A stretch of 64,000 nucleotides of DNA. Source: Roseibium algicola. Lineage in GTDB: Bacteria > Pseudomonadota > Alphaproteobacteria > Rhizobiales > Stappiaceae. This document shows, in pieces, positions 1 through 8,818 of the stretch. A program made the translations under genes and the position numbers. The stretch is from assembly GCF_001999245.1 (NCBI RefSeq), contig NZ_CP019630.1, positions 434,001 to 498,000 of the forward strand, written 5' to 3'. The notes below the pieces were generated by a model, which made no database searches, was not told the origin of the DNA, and saw only the letters and a program-made list of their open reading frames with translations. Position 1 is the first letter of the stretch; each line of letters starts with the position of its first letter.

Positions 1-627
1 AAGTCCATCGGCAACGTTGTTGATCCGATCGAGGTCATCGAGAAACTGGGCGTCGACGCCTTGCGCTGGTACCTTGCCCGGCACATGCGTGCGGACAGCG
101 ACAGCCAGATTTCGGTCGACTTCATCACCCAGTCCTACAACACGGAACTGGGTAACAAGATCGGCAACCTGCTGTCGCGGGCGGCCAAGTTCTCCAAGGC
201 CCGTTTTGACGGCAAACTGCCGGCACCGGGTCCGCTGTCAGCCGAGGACGAAGCGATCCGCAAGTCCGTGCTTGAAGCCACCAAGGGCATGGGCGAATGG
301 GTCAACCTTGCTGAAATCCCGGCTCGCATGCAGTCGATCATCACCGTCGCCGACGAGATGAACAACTACTTCGCCGAGCAGGCTCCCTGGGATCTCATCA
401 AGAACGAGGAGACCCGCGAGCGTTGCCAGACGGTGATCTACGTGACGCTGGACTGCCTGCGCGTCGTCATGGAAGCGCTGACACAGGTCATCCCTGCGTC
501 TGCCGGCAAGGCTCTTGCCATGCTGAACGCACCGGCTGTCGCCTGCCCGTGGAAGCCGGAACTTGACCGGCTGGAAGGCAATAGCGATCTCGGCGAAATC
601 GAGACGCTTTATCCGCGGGTTCAGTAA
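1..627 (+). CDS. metG: Methionyl-tRNA synthetase, C-terminal part (truncated by window edge)
   Basis: Charges tRNA-Met with methionine in the cytoplasm. The frame is open from base 1 and begins K-S-I-G-N-V-V-D-P, the tail of the class I KMSKS loop as it appears in MetRS (KMSKS-x-GNVVDP). The catalytic Rossmann domain therefore lies upstream of the window. The rest is the helical anticodon-binding domain, with the typical segment DALRWYLAR followed by YNTELGNKIGNLLSR. The protein ends at PRVQ with no C-terminal tRNA-binding (EMAP-like) extension. The following gene is convergent, so metG ends its transcription unit here. Identification is firm; the start cannot be seen. Confidence 0.95.
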   Translation, partial: KSIGNVVDPIEVIEKLGVDALRWYLARHMRADSDSQISVDFITQSYNTELGNKIGNLLSRAAKFSKARFDGKLPAPGPLSAEDEAIRKSVLEATKGMGEWVNLAEIPARMQSIITVADEMNNYFAEQAPWDLIKNEETRERCQTVIYVTLDCLRVVMEALTQVIPASAGKALAMLNAPAVACPWKPELDRLEGNSDLGEIETLYPRVQ

Positions 628-645
628 GCCCGTCACGGCTTGATC

Positions 646-679
646 AAAAAAATGAAGCGCCCCTGCTCGGGGCGCTTCA
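646..679 (-). terminator. Intrinsic terminator for dapA
   Basis: A perfect 11-bp stem (TGAAGCGCCCC / GGGGCGCTTCA) with a TGCTC loop has seven A residues on its left side, which read as a U-tract on the minus strand. It lies about 60 bp past the dapA stop codon. The stem could also slow transcription leaving metG on the plus strand, but there is no T-run on that side. Confidence 0.85.
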
Positions 680-741
680 GATAACCAATCGCGCGGAAAG
701 CGATTTCCAGCCACAAAGTGTATGGCGAATGAGCTGGGACT

Positions 742-1620
742 CTAGAGCAGACCGGCGATTTCCATGGCTTTGTCGATCTCGCGACGGGTTGCCTCAGTCA
801 CCGGTGTCAGCGGCAAGCGGACATCTTCGTGGCAAAGCCCCAGTCTGGACAGGCCGTATTTGGCGCAGGCTGCGGGTGGCTCGAGGAACATCGCGGAGTG
901 GAGAGGCAACAGGCGGTCCTGATACTCCCGGGCAAGTTCGAGGTTTTCAGCAAGTGATGCGCTCTGGAACTCGGCACAAAGGCCTGGAGCCACGTTGGCG
1001 GTCACTGAAATGCACCCCTGCCCGCCATGGGCGTTGAAACCCAGTGCAGCGGCGTCCTCAGCACTGAACTGCATGAAAGCCTTGCCGCAAAGTGCCCTTT
1101 GCTTGCTGACCCGCTCCATGCTGCCGGTGGCATCCTTCACGCCGATAATCCGCGGCCAGCGTGCCATCTCGGCCATGGTTTCCGGCAATATGTCGATCAC
1201 ACACCGGCCCGGAATATTGTAGAGGATGATCGGGATCGCGCTGTTGTCGTGGAGAACCTTGTAGTGGCTGAGCAGGCCTGCCTGGTTGGGCTTGTTGTAA
1301 TAGGGCGTCACGACCAGCGCCGCATCTGCGCCAACGGCTTCAGCGTGCTGAAGCATGTCGAGGGATTGCGCCGTTGCGTTGGAGCCAGTCCCGGCAACAA
1401 CCGGAATGCGGCCGGCCACAAGATCGACGACCCGCTTGATGACGTCCTTATGCTCGATCTTGGAGACAGTCGGGCTTTCGCCCGTCGTCCCGACAGCAAC
1501 CAGCCCGTCGCTGCCCTGGGCAATGTGCCACTCAACGAGACGTTCCAGCGCTTCGATGTCAACGCTTCCGTCCCTGAACGGTGTGACAAGGGCGGGAATG
1601 GATCCCTTGAGTTCGAGCAT
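742..1620 (-). CDS. dapA: 4-hydroxy-tetrahydrodipicolinate synthase
   Basis: Condenses pyruvate with aspartate semialdehyde, the first committed step of the lysine/diaminopimelate branch. The 292-residue length is standard for this TIM-barrel family. Landmark residues are present: Thr45-Thr46 in VGTTGES, Tyr107-Tyr108 in TPYYNKPNQ, Tyr134 and Arg139 in LYNIPGRC, and the Schiff-base Lys162 in GVKDATG. The start MLELKGSIPALVTPF was chosen because GGGAGGAC lies 8 bases upstream; a longer reading frame to 1701 has no homology-like N-terminus. It stands alone between metG (convergent) and the TetR/YciI pair. Paralogous NAL-family lyases look similar, but the full DapA residue set favours DapA. Confidence 0.9.
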   Translation of the reverse strand: MLELKGSIPALVTPFRDGSVDIEALERLVEWHIAQGSDGLVAVGTTGESPTVSKIEHKDVIKRVVDLVAGRIPVVAGTGSNATAQSLDMLQHAEAVGADAALVVTPYYNKPNQAGLLSHYKVLHDNSAIPIILYNIPGRCVIDILPETMAEMARWPRIIGVKDATGSMERVSKQRALCGKAFMQFSAEDAAALGFNAHGGQGCISVTANVAPGLCAEFQSASLAENLELAREYQDRLLPLHSAMFLEPPAACAKYGLSRLGLCHEDVRLPLTPVTEATRREIDKAMEIAGLL

Positions 1621-1763
1621 TTGGCGTCCTCCCGGATCCGCGCTGTCTGAAAGCACGGTCCCATCTCCATCGATAGTCATTCCAGATCGATGTGCCACCA
1701 AAAACCCGTCACTGGCAACCTGCCCCGTCCCTCATGAACATCTTACTGCATCATGATCCGCGA

Positions 1764-2048
1764 TCAGGCAGCCAAAAACTCCAGGCGATCATCGAACCGC
1801 GCAGGTGTTATTTCCAGAATTTCGGCCGTCACGACACCTTCAGCAACGAAAGGGTCTTCGGCAACAAATCCTTCAAGTTTTTCCAGGCTAGCGCCGTGCG
1901 CTATAATCCCGCCGCCGCGGTTCGGCTGCAGGCTGCCGACCATCAGGAAATATCCTTGCTCGAACCCGCGTTGGATCCAGGCCTTGTGGCCTTCCATGAG
2001 TTCGCCTGCCCGGGATTTGTCAGCAAAGGTGAGTGTCACGACAAACAT
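1764..2048 (-). CDS. YciI-family protein
   Basis: A small (94 aa) protein of the YCII-related ferredoxin-like fold family; members are poorly characterised and no specific reaction can be assigned. It begins MFVVTLTFADKSRAGELMEGHKAWI and contains the family-typical GYFLMVGSLQPNRGGGII and a late VAEDPFVAEGVVTAEI segment (the usual D-P-F-x-x-x-G-V motif). The start at 2048 is preceded by GGAG with a 6-base gap; an upstream ATG at 2060 overlaps that ribosome-binding site. It lies 40 bp downstream of a TetR regulator on the same strand and is probably co-transcribed with it. Confidence 0.75.
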   Translation of the reverse strand: MFVVTLTFADKSRAGELMEGHKAWIQRGFEQGYFLMVGSLQPNRGGGIIAHGASLEKLEGFVAEDPFVAEGVVTAEILEITPARFDDRLEFLAA

Positions 2049-2088
2049 GTCATTCTCCATGAAGGTTTTTACGAAAGGCAAAGGCGAG

Positions 2089-2682
2089 TTACTGGATCTT
2101 GTTCTGCTGTGTTCCGGCAATGACACCGTCCAGCCAGCTCAGGATTTTCGAGACTTCACGCTCGACATAGTCCTTGTCCTTGAATGCCTGGGCGAGTGTC
2201 GCGACGCCCTGGCTCCAGCCAAGGACATGCATCGCATTGTCCCGCGAATTCTCACCGCAGCCGATTTCGCGAAACTGTGTTTCAAGCCAGTCGCCGAACA
2301 GGGCCATGATCTCGTTGGCCTTGCCCCGTGAAGGATGATCGATCTTTGCCAGCTCCGTCGTCAGCGTACCGACGGGACAGCCGTAAGCCATGATCTTCGT
2401 CTGATTGACGATGACAATCCGGATAAAACATTCAATCCGTTTCCGTGCTTCATCCGCCGTCTCGTCCCATTTGGCGAGCAGCTCTCTTCGATCCGACAAA
2501 CGCTTGTCGATCACGGCATCGAGGATCTCGTCCTTGGTCTTGAAATGATAATAGAAGTTGCCGCGCGAGATTTTCACCGCTGCGGCAATGTCCGCGAAGG
2601 ACGTCTGCGTAAAACCTTGGGCATAGAAAAGGCTGTCCGCCGCATCCACGATCTGACGCCGTGTCTCGCCTGCCGCAACCAT
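2089..2682 (-). CDS. TetR/AcrR-family transcriptional regulator
   Basis: A 197-residue one-component repressor. The N-terminal helix-turn-helix is clear: RRQIVDAADSLFYAQGF, then TSFADIAAAVKISRGNFYYHF and KTKDEIL, the classic TetR signature. The C-terminal ligand and dimerisation domain resembles the group with a Cys-Pro-Val-Gly-Thr-Leu segment (here YGCPVGTLTTEL), but the ligand is unknown. The start at 2682 has GGGAG with a 6-base gap; ATGs at 2688 and 2715 lack that spacing. Its upstream region carries a palindrome that probably mediates autorepression, and the YciI gene downstream is the likeliest co-regulated target. Confidence 0.85.
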   Translation of the reverse strand: MVAAGETRRQIVDAADSLFYAQGFTQTSFADIAAAVKISRGNFYYHFKTKDEILDAVIDKRLSDRRELLAKWDETADEARKRIECFIRIVIVNQTKIMAYGCPVGTLTTELAKIDHPSRGKANEIMALFGDWLETQFREIGCGENSRDNAMHVLGWSQGVATLAQAFKDKDYVEREVSKILSWLDGVIAGTQQNKIQ

Positions 2683-2738
2683 ATCCATCTCCCTTCGTAT
2701 TTCCGCATAATTCATTAGGACAAGTGACCTATTGACGA

Positions 2739-2758
2739 ATTAGGACGGTCGTCCGAAT
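2739..2758. promoter_or_regulatory. Candidate TetR operator palindrome
   Basis: An inverted repeat with arms ATTAGGACG and CGTCCGAAT (8 of 9 positions pair) around GT, centred about 66 bp upstream of the TetR start. A second partial half-site, ATTAGGAC, lies nearer the gene at about 2714-2721. Position and symmetry fit an autoregulatory TetR operator; binding is inferred. Confidence 0.5.
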
Positions 2759-3223
2759 AAGTCAAGTGAAGTTCATCAGGAAAACACGGAGGCCGCCCGA
2801 GACAGGCAGTGCGGCGCTGCTGCGAAGGGCCATTTCAAGCTGACGCGAAACGATTTTCGCTTCCCTCACATCAATGTGAACTCTGGTTGCAGCAACTCCT
2901 GACACACCCTGTCAGTAGCTGTTTTTTAGGATGGGTTTCGACGGTCACACCTGATCTGCGGGAAGGCAAAACGCAAAACTTCCATCACTCTCAACGACTT
3001 GGTGACTTTCCGCACCCGATCCAACCGATTGAAGATCAATCTCAACATCGTTCTTTTTTATCAATAATACGCAACCAAGTGCCTTGATCGCGCATTTGTG
3101 CACAGGACCGGTGCAATTTCCGACATTGGAATGCCCCGTTCGGTGCCTACCTAGAAGTCGCTTGGTGGCAGACACAGGTCCGGCTGGAGGCACAGCAGCC
3201 GGTTCCCGCGTGGAGGGATTTAA
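2759..3223. other. Intergenic region between TetR gene and egtB
   Basis: About 465 bp without a convincing coding frame; minus-strand frames here run into the egtB sequence and have no family resemblance. It holds the palindrome TCACAT-CA-ATGTGA (2866-2879), a hairpin followed by a T-run (2890-2927) and, at the right end, the egtB ribosome-binding site GGAGGG. The egtB promoter should be here but I could not assign it with confidence. Confidence 0.6.
2890..2927 (+). terminator. Hairpin plus T-tract of unassigned transcript
   Basis: The inner stem CTGACA/TGTCAG has a CACCC loop and an outer CAGC/GCTG clamp, and is followed directly by six T residues. This is the form of a plus-strand intrinsic terminator, yet no plus-strand gene ends nearby. 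It could end a small RNA starting in the 2.76-2.89 kb interval, or act as an attenuator in a long egtB leader. Confidence 0.4.
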
Positions 3224-4489
3224 ATGACATTGCTGGATGAGCGGACGCATGAAGCGCCTCTTTCCGCCGTTGCCGACCTGTTCGATCGGGTCAGGGCACA
3301 GACACTTGCTCTCGCCGCCCCCCTCAGTCCGGAGGATATGGGGTTGCAATCCATGGAGGATGCCAGCCCGCCCAAGTGGCACATGGCACACACCACTTGG
3401 TTCTTCGAAGAATTCATCCTGAAGCCTTCGCTGCCTGGCTATCAGCCACGCGATGATCGTTTCGCCGTGCTCTTCAATTCGTACTACGTACAAGCCGGCC
3501 CGAGGCATACCCGGTCGAGACGGGGCCTGCTTTCGCGGCCCAGCGCCACCGACGTGCTTGACTACCGCTCACACGTCGAAGACGCCCTGCGTGAAGGAGT
3601 TGCCCGAAACGCCTTTTCGCTCGAACAGGACAAGCTTGAAGAGCTGATTACCCTCGGCTGTCATCATGAGATGCAGCATCAGGAACTGCTGGTCACCGAT
3701 CTCCTCCATGCGTTTTCCTTCAATCCGCTGCTGCCCGCCTATATCGAGCCAAAACCGGCACCGGTCAGCGCGGTTGAAACCGCCGAATGGGTTTCCTACG
3801 ACGGTGGTCTTCTCGAAATCGGCCACGACGGGACCGGCTTTGCTTATGACTGCGAAGGGCCACGTCACAAGGTCTGGCTGGAGCCCTATCGTCTTTCGGA
3901 TCGTCCCGTAACAAACGGCGAGTGGATCGCCTTCATGGAAGATGGTGGTTACTCAGCCCAAACGCTCTGGCTGATGGAAGGCTGGGCCGTGCGAGAGAAG
4001 AACGGTTGGGACAGCCCCCTCTACTGGTGGCAGCAGGACGGTCAATGGTGGACCTATACCTTGCAGGGTCCAAGACCGGTTGATCTTGCGGCACCGGTTG
4101 TCCACGTCAGTTACTACGAAGCGGAAGCCTTTGCCCGCTGGGCAGGTCGCCGGTTGCCGACGGAAGCAGAGTGGGAAGCCGCTGCAGAGCCGACCCCGAT
4201 CGAAGGCAATTTCCTGGAAAGCGGAGCCTTTCAGCCTGTTGGCCGCAGGCCCGGTCTTTGGGGCGATGTCTGGCAATGGACCAGCAGCGCTTTCAGCCCC
4301 TATCCGGGCTTCAGACCACCCGAGGGGGCCATTGGCGAATACAATGGCAAGTTCATGGTCAACCAGATGGTGCTGCGCGGCGGGTCCTGCGCGACCCCGA
4401 AGGAACAGTTGCGGTCGTCGTACCGCACCTTCTTCTATCCACACCAACGCTGGCAGATGCTCGGCCTGAGGCTGGCGGGAGATCAATGA
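3224..4489 (+). CDS. egtB: Ergothioneine biosynthesis protein EgtB (hercynine sulfoxide synthase)
   Basis: Iron-dependent sulfoxide synthase that joins hercynine (trimethyl-histidine) to a cysteine or gamma-glutamylcysteine thiol. The 421 residues show an N-terminal DinB-like domain followed by a C-terminal FGE-sulfatase-like domain. The predicted iron ligands are His56 (MAHTTWFFEEF) and the HX3HXE motif His148/His152/Glu154 in HHEMQHQE. The C-terminal domain carries the typical RRLPTEAEWEAAA, GDVWQWTSS and VLRGGSCATP segments. A good ribosome-binding site, GGAGGG, sits 6 bases before the ATG. It overlaps egtD by the stop/start codons. No EgtC or EgtA-like gene adjoins; two-gene egtBD sets are common in proteobacteria, and the C-S lyase must be elsewhere. 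Confidence 0.95.
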   Translation: MTLLDERTHEAPLSAVADLFDRVRAQTLALAAPLSPEDMGLQSMEDASPPKWHMAHTTWFFEEFILKPSLPGYQPRDDRFAVLFNSYYVQAGPRHTRSRRGLLSRPSATDVLDYRSHVEDALREGVARNAFSLEQDKLEELITLGCHHEMQHQELLVTDLLHAFSFNPLLPAYIEPKPAPVSAVETAEWVSYDGGLLEIGHDGTGFAYDCEGPRHKVWLEPYRLSDRPVTNGEWIAFMEDGGYSAQTLWLMEGWAVREKNGWDSPLYWWQQDGQWWTYTLQGPRPVDLAAPVVHVSYYEAEAFARWAGRRLPTEAEWEAAAEPTPIEGNFLESGAFQPVGRRPGLWGDVWQWTSSAFSPYPGFRPPEGAIGEYNGKFMVNQMVLRGGSCATPKEQLRSSYRTFFYPHQRWQMLGLRLAGDQ

Positions 4490-5451
4490 TGACCAAGCAT
4501 GTTTCTCCCGAGAACCAAACGGACGAGAACCAGTCGGATATGTTTCGCGACGACATTCTCTCCGGTCTCCTCAAGGACCAGAAGGCGATCAGCAGCAAAT
4601 GGCTCTACGACGATGTCGGGTCACATCTGTTCGAAGCGATCACCGAACTGGATGCCTATTACCCCACCAGAACGGAGATCTCGATCCTCGCCCAGAATGC
4701 CAGGAAATATCGCCGTCTACCGGGCGCACGCGGAGCGATGGTCGAACTGGGCAGCGGGTCCAGCCGCAAGACAGACCTGTTGCTGAATGCCTTTCCAGAC
4801 CTGTCCGTCTACATGCCGATCGACATTTCAGCCAATCATCTGAAAGCTGCTGCCGAACGGGTGCGCCGCGCATACCCGTCATTGGCGGTAATCCCGGTTG
4901 CTGCCGATTTCACACAGCCCTTCGGACAACTGCCGTTGCTGCCCGAGTTGCCAGTGCTGATCTTCTTTCCCGGTTCCACGATCGGCAACTTCGAGAAAAC
5001 CGAGGCAGCGGCACTCCTGTCGAAAATTCGCTCAGCCATGCCGGAGGCCAGCCTAGTTATCGGTGTGGACCGGCCAAAGGATGCAAAAGTCCTGCAGGAA
5101 GCCTATGACGATCCAGCCGGGATTACAGCAGCCTTCAACCAGAACCTTTTGCAGCGGATCAACAGGGAACTGGATGGCGATTTCGACCTCGCCGCCTTCG
5201 CACACAAAGCCATCTGGAACGACGGCGAAAGCCGTATCGAGATGCATCTGGAAAGCCTGGTTCGGCAGCAGGTCTCCATCGCCGGGGAAACCGTCGCATT
5301 CGCAAAGGGCGAGACAATCCACACGGAAAACTCACACAAATACAACGAGGAAGCGTTCGAAGGCATCGCCCGCGAGGGTGGATGGCAGATCACGGACGTC
5401 GACAGCGACGAGAACAAATGGTTCTCGGTCTATACGTTGCAGGCTGCCTAA
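4489..5451 (+). CDS. egtD: L-histidine N(alpha)-methyltransferase
   Basis: Transfers three methyl groups from S-adenosylmethionine to histidine to give hercynine, the substrate of EgtB. The 320-residue length matches the family. The SAM-binding loop is MVELGSGSSRK (about 84-94), followed by PIDIS with the acidic residue expected to hold the ribose. The family segment LYDDVGSHLFEAITEL and a GSTIGNF motif are present. Two in-frame ATGs (4486, 4489) overlap the egtB stop; the second has the better 7-base gap from GGGAG. Translational coupling with egtB is expected. Confidence 0.95.
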   Translation: MTKHVSPENQTDENQSDMFRDDILSGLLKDQKAISSKWLYDDVGSHLFEAITELDAYYPTRTEISILAQNARKYRRLPGARGAMVELGSGSSRKTDLLLNAFPDLSVYMPIDISANHLKAAAERVRRAYPSLAVIPVAADFTQPFGQLPLLPELPVLIFFPGSTIGNFEKTEAAALLSKIRSAMPEASLVIGVDRPKDAKVLQEAYDDPAGITAAFNQNLLQRINRELDGDFDLAAFAHKAIWNDGESRIEMHLESLVRQQVSIAGETVAFAKGETIHTENSHKYNEEAFEGIAREGGWQITDVDSDENKWFSVYTLQAA

Positions 5452-5540
5452 AGCCCTTCGACTTGGGTCACCTAACAGATGCGGGTGAGGCAGAGTTTCA
5501 AGGCCTCACCCGCCACTTACTCAAAGGTTCAGCCTGAAGC

Positions 5541-6431
5541 TTATTCGATCTGTGCGATGAATCCGGCCAGCACCCTGTTGAACCGGTCGGGATACTCCCA
5601 GAACATCATATGGCCACCAAAGGCCTGCACCGAGCTGTTGGGCGTATGGACGGCAAGGTAGGCCTTGGCACTGTCGGACCAGTGATCGGCGATCACGAAG
5701 GCCGACGGCAGCTTCGCGTCGACCTCCTTGGCCGTCTCCAGGTAATTGCTGAAATTTCCGGCTGCCAGATAAGCCGCGGCCACGAATGGTGGCGACTTGG
5801 TCGACTGGTCAACAATCCAGCGGGACAGTTCCGGCGTGTAGTCCTGTTCGATCATGACCTCGTCGGCATACCAGTTGATGACGTTGCGTTGGCCTTCAGC
5901 TGACTGAATGCCGCTGTAAAGTTCCGCAATTTCCGCGACACTTCCCTCAGCCCAGTCGCCGTCGTTACCGGTTAGCGGTGTCGGCGAAAGATCGATGCAC
6001 ATATGGGCGGACGCAGCATCCACAGACCTTGTCTTGATGAATTCCCAAGTGGTCAGGCAACCGAATGACCACCCCACCAGCACCGGCTTTTCGACCTTGA
6101 GATGATCAAGCAACTTTGCAAGGTCAGCCCCCTGGGTAACGTAGTTATTGCCTTCCAGTGTCAGCGTCGAGCGGCCGTGGCTTCGAGGATCGAAGGTGAT
6201 GACCCGGTGGTCTTTCGCAAAGGCCTCGATCTGATGTTCGAAAACCTGTGTGGTGAAGGTCCAACCGGGAACAAACACGATCGGAAGTCCCGATCCGTGA
6301 TCCTCGTAATAGAGATCGACCCCGGGCTCGACTTCAAAGAAGTCACCGGCAATTGCCGGAGCTGCCATTGCAAGTGTCAACAGCACCGACCGGGCACATG
6401 TGGCCAAAGTTCTCGATGTGTAGTCAGTCAT
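5541..6431 (-). CDS. Exported alpha/beta-hydrolase
   Basis: A 296-residue alpha/beta-hydrolase with an N-terminal signal peptide (hydrophobic stretch SVLLTLAMAAPAIAG, cleavage near AIA/G), so periplasmic or secreted. The fold landmarks are readable: oxyanion loop region VFVPGWTFT, DPRSHGRS, nucleophile elbow GWSFG (Ser about residue 124) and a late His in GGHMMFWEYP. Its substrate is not evident; the closest impression is of haloperoxidase/proline-iminopeptidase-like esterases. The start follows GGGGAGAG with an ideal gap. It is convergent with egtD and appears monocistronic. Confidence 0.8.
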   Translation of the reverse strand: MTDYTSRTLATCARSVLLTLAMAAPAIAGDFFEVEPGVDLYYEDHGSGLPIVFVPGWTFTTQVFEHQIEAFAKDHRVITFDPRSHGRSTLTLEGNNYVTQGADLAKLLDHLKVEKPVLVGWSFGCLTTWEFIKTRSVDAASAHMCIDLSPTPLTGNDGDWAEGSVAEIAELYSGIQSAEGQRNVINWYADEVMIEQDYTPELSRWIVDQSTKSPPFVAAAYLAAGNFSNYLETAKEVDAKLPSAFVIADHWSDSAKAYLAVHTPNSSVQAFGGHMMFWEYPDRFNRVLAGFIAQIE

Positions 6432-6743
6432 GTCTCTCTCCCCTTATGGTCACAGGAAAAGTGCAATGCCCCCAAGGGATTATATCATTAACAAAACCTT
6501 AACGTGTAAAAAATTTCAAAAATCTATTTATACGTGTATTTTTACCAGTGACGTTTTGAGCAGGTTCCGAGAACCGTCATCGCCGCGTCAAACCACTTGG
6601 ACAGGGACATTTTACTGCCTTGCGAGTGCGGGCAGGACGGGCAAAACCGTAGGGATTTCCGGTAGAAAGGGAGGGATCGTTTTCAACGCGAAACATTTGT
6701 TTCACAAATTGACAATGTAAAAAACAAATGGAACAGTAACCGG
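6432..6743. other. Divergent intergenic region, hydrolase gene / rpiR-type gene
   Basis: AT-rich DNA of 312 bp containing both promoters. A TTGACA box at 6709-6714 points to the rpiR-type gene but lies only 30 bp before its ATG, so the transcript would have almost no leader unless another promoter is used. A GAAAC-ATTT-GTTTC palindrome at 6690-6703, immediately upstream of that box, is a plausible site for the RpiR-type protein. No small gene is supported. Confidence 0.5.
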
Positions 6744-7613
6744 ATGGAAACCATTTCGCCGCCCCATCTTCGCACAGCAATTTCGGCCAATTATGCCGAC
6801 CTGAGCGATGCATTGCGTACGGCAGCGGATTACATTGCGGAAAACCAGGTGGAAATCGCCACCCGCAGCCTGAGGTCGGTCGCATCGGCCAGTGGCGTTT
6901 CGCCGGCGAGCTACACCCGACTTGCAAGGGCACTGGGTTTTTCAGATTACGAAGCGTTGCGCGAACAGGCCCGGAACGAGTTGAGCCACCGTGGGCGGGA
7001 CACGTTTCAGGACAAGGCCAGGAAGCTGCGCTCGGATGCCGACCTGCCTTTGCTGCCACGGCAGGTCTCCGCTTGCATCGACAACATCAAGGCACTGGTG
7101 GACGACATTGACCCGGCCGTTCTGGATGCTGCCGTCGACCGGCTCAGCCAGTCCCGCAAGATCATCCTGATAGGAGCCCTCGCCTCAGCAGGTTTTACCG
7201 ACTATTTCGCCTATCTGGCCAAGTGGTTCGATGACAGGTGGGTCGTTGCCGGGCGCAATGGTGCCACTCTGGGCAGCACACTTGCCGGCATTACATCGGC
7301 CGACACGGTCATCGTCCTGTCCAAGCACCCTTATGCCCACCGTTCGGTACGCGCGGCAAAAGTGGCGGCAGGAAATGGTGCACAGGTGATCGTCCTGACC
7401 GACAGCCACGCCTTTCCAGGGTTGCAATTCGCGAATTACCACTTCATACAACGCACTGAAAGTCCACACTTTTTTTCGTCTTACGCAGCCACGCTTGTGC
7501 TTATCGAAACCATTACAGGCATGCTGGTTGCGCGGGCCGGAGCCGAGGCGGAAGCCCGGATCCAGGAGGTCGACAGACACAATCGTCTGCTCGACGAATT
7601 TGAAAACGTCTAG
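6744..7613 (+). CDS. MurR/RpiR-family transcriptional regulator
   Basis: A regulator with an N-terminal RpiR-type helix-turn-helix (about residues 20-85: LRTAADYIAENQVEIATRSL, then SVASASGVSPASYTRLARALG) and a C-terminal SIS domain (about 115-250). The SIS domain includes ILIGALASAGFTDYFAYL and VIVLSKHPYAHRSVRAAKVA, and normally binds a phosphosugar or related metabolite. The Shine-Dalgarno sequence is weak. It sits 52 bp upstream of the TAXI-TRAP genes on the same strand, so it probably controls that importer. The ligand is unknown. Confidence 0.85.
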   Translation: METISPPHLRTAISANYADLSDALRTAADYIAENQVEIATRSLRSVASASGVSPASYTRLARALGFSDYEALREQARNELSHRGRDTFQDKARKLRSDADLPLLPRQVSACIDNIKALVDDIDPAVLDAAVDRLSQSRKIILIGALASAGFTDYFAYLAKWFDDRWVVAGRNGATLGSTLAGITSADTVIVLSKHPYAHRSVRAAKVAAGNGAQVIVLTDSHAFPGLQFANYHFIQRTESPHFFSSYAATLVLIETITGMLVARAGAEAEARIQEVDRHNRLLDEFENV

Positions 7614-7665
7614 CGTGGATCGCCATGCCGGACACAAGAATTCAAACAAAGGGAAGCCAAGTCAA

Positions 7666-8634
7666 ATGATGATGAAACTGAACCTTGCGGGCGCCGTCAT
7701 GGCGACCAGCATCGCATTCACCGGCGCAGCCTCTGCAGAGCAATTCATCACCATCGGCACTGGTGGTGTGACTGGCGTTTACTATCCGACCGGCGGAGCC
7801 ATTTGCCGGCTCGTCAACAAGGGCCGCAAGGACCATGGCATTCGTTGCTCCGTGGAATCTACCGGCGGGTCCGTCTACAACATCAACACGGTGCGTGAAG
7901 GCGAACTGGAGTTTGGTGTTGCGCAGTCCGATTGGCAGTATCACGCTTACAACGGCACCTCGCAGTTCGAGGAAAAAGGCCCGTTCGAAGACCTGCGAGC
8001 CGTTTTCTCCGTGCACCCCGAGCCGTTCACCGTCGTTGCCCGCGCCGATAGCGGCGTCACGTCCTTCGAGGACCTGAAAGGCAAGCGGGTCAACATCGGC
8101 AACCCGGGTTCCGGTCAGCGCGGCACCATGGAAGTTCTGATGGAAGCAATGGGCTGGTCCACGGATGACTTCGCGCAGGCGACCGAGCTGAAGGCTGCAG
8201 AACAGTCTGCCGCCCTCTGCGACAACCAGATCGATGCCATGGTTTACACGGTCGGCCACCCGTCCGGTTCCATTCAGGAAGCAACCACGGCGTGCGATTC
8301 CAAACTCGTGAACGTTGACGGCCCGGTTGTCGGAAAGCTGATCGAAGACAACAGCTACTACCGCAAGGCCACTATCCCGGGCGGCATGTATCGCGGCAAT
8401 GACGAAGACGTCACCACCTTCGGTGTCGGCGCGACCTTCATCACGTCCGCCAAGGTAGACGATGAAGTCGTCTACACGCTGGTCAAGTCAGTGTTCGAGA
8501 ACTTCGATGCCTTCAAGAAGCTGCATCCTGCCTTTGCCAACCTGAAGCCGGAAGAAATGGTGAAGGACGGCCTGTCCGCACCGCTTCATCCGGGTGCTGC
8601 GAAGTACTACCAGGAACAGGGCTGGATCAACTAA
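7666..8634 (+). CDS. TAXI-family TRAP transporter solute-binding protein
   Basis: Periplasmic receptor of a tripartite ATP-independent importer. The 322-residue precursor has a signal peptide (to about residue 25, ASAEQF). The mature N-terminus FITIGTGGVTGVYYPTGGAICRLVN is the hallmark of the TAXI (TRAP-associated extracytoplasmic immunogenic) group, followed by STGGSVYNI and a FGVAQSDWQYHAYNG segment. Of three consecutive ATGs, the first has the best gap from GGGAAG. Substrates of TAXI systems are mostly unknown; glutamate/glutamine and other small acids are reported for a few. The fused permease follows after a hairpin. Confidence 0.9.
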   Translation: MMMKLNLAGAVMATSIAFTGAASAEQFITIGTGGVTGVYYPTGGAICRLVNKGRKDHGIRCSVESTGGSVYNINTVREGELEFGVAQSDWQYHAYNGTSQFEEKGPFEDLRAVFSVHPEPFTVVARADSGVTSFEDLKGKRVNIGNPGSGQRGTMEVLMEAMGWSTDDFAQATELKAAEQSAALCDNQIDAMVYTVGHPSGSIQEATTACDSKLVNVDGPVVGKLIEDNSYYRKATIPGGMYRGNDEDVTTFGVGATFITSAKVDDEVVYTLVKSVFENFDAFKKLHPAFANLKPEEMVKDGLSAPLHPGAAKYYQEQGWIN

Positions 8635-8649
8635 TCCTTGCCAACATTT

Positions 8650-8680
8650 CGGGTCCGGACCATGTCCGGGCCCGTTTCTC
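8650..8680 (+). terminator. Intercistronic hairpin/attenuator after TAXI binding-protein gene
   Basis: An 11-bp stem (CGGGTCCGGAC / GTCCGGGCCCG, one wobble) with a CAT loop is followed by TTTCTC. The interrupted T-run suggests partial termination, giving more binding protein than permease from one promoter. Confidence 0.6.
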
Positions 8681-8818
8681 TGCTGCGGCCCATTGAACGA
8701 CACTTTGGCCAAGGCATTTATTGAATGAATTAACAGATGCCACGGGCTGCGTGGCTGTCGGGTGCCAGCCGAGCGCAATGCCGACGTTGCGCTTCAGCCG
8801 GAAGACCGGGGGAACTTC

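Noticed and set aside
2732..2760. Plus-strand promoter TTGACG-17-GAATAA for a small RNA
   Set aside because: The -10 element matches only 2 of 6 consensus positions, so it was not listed as a promoter.
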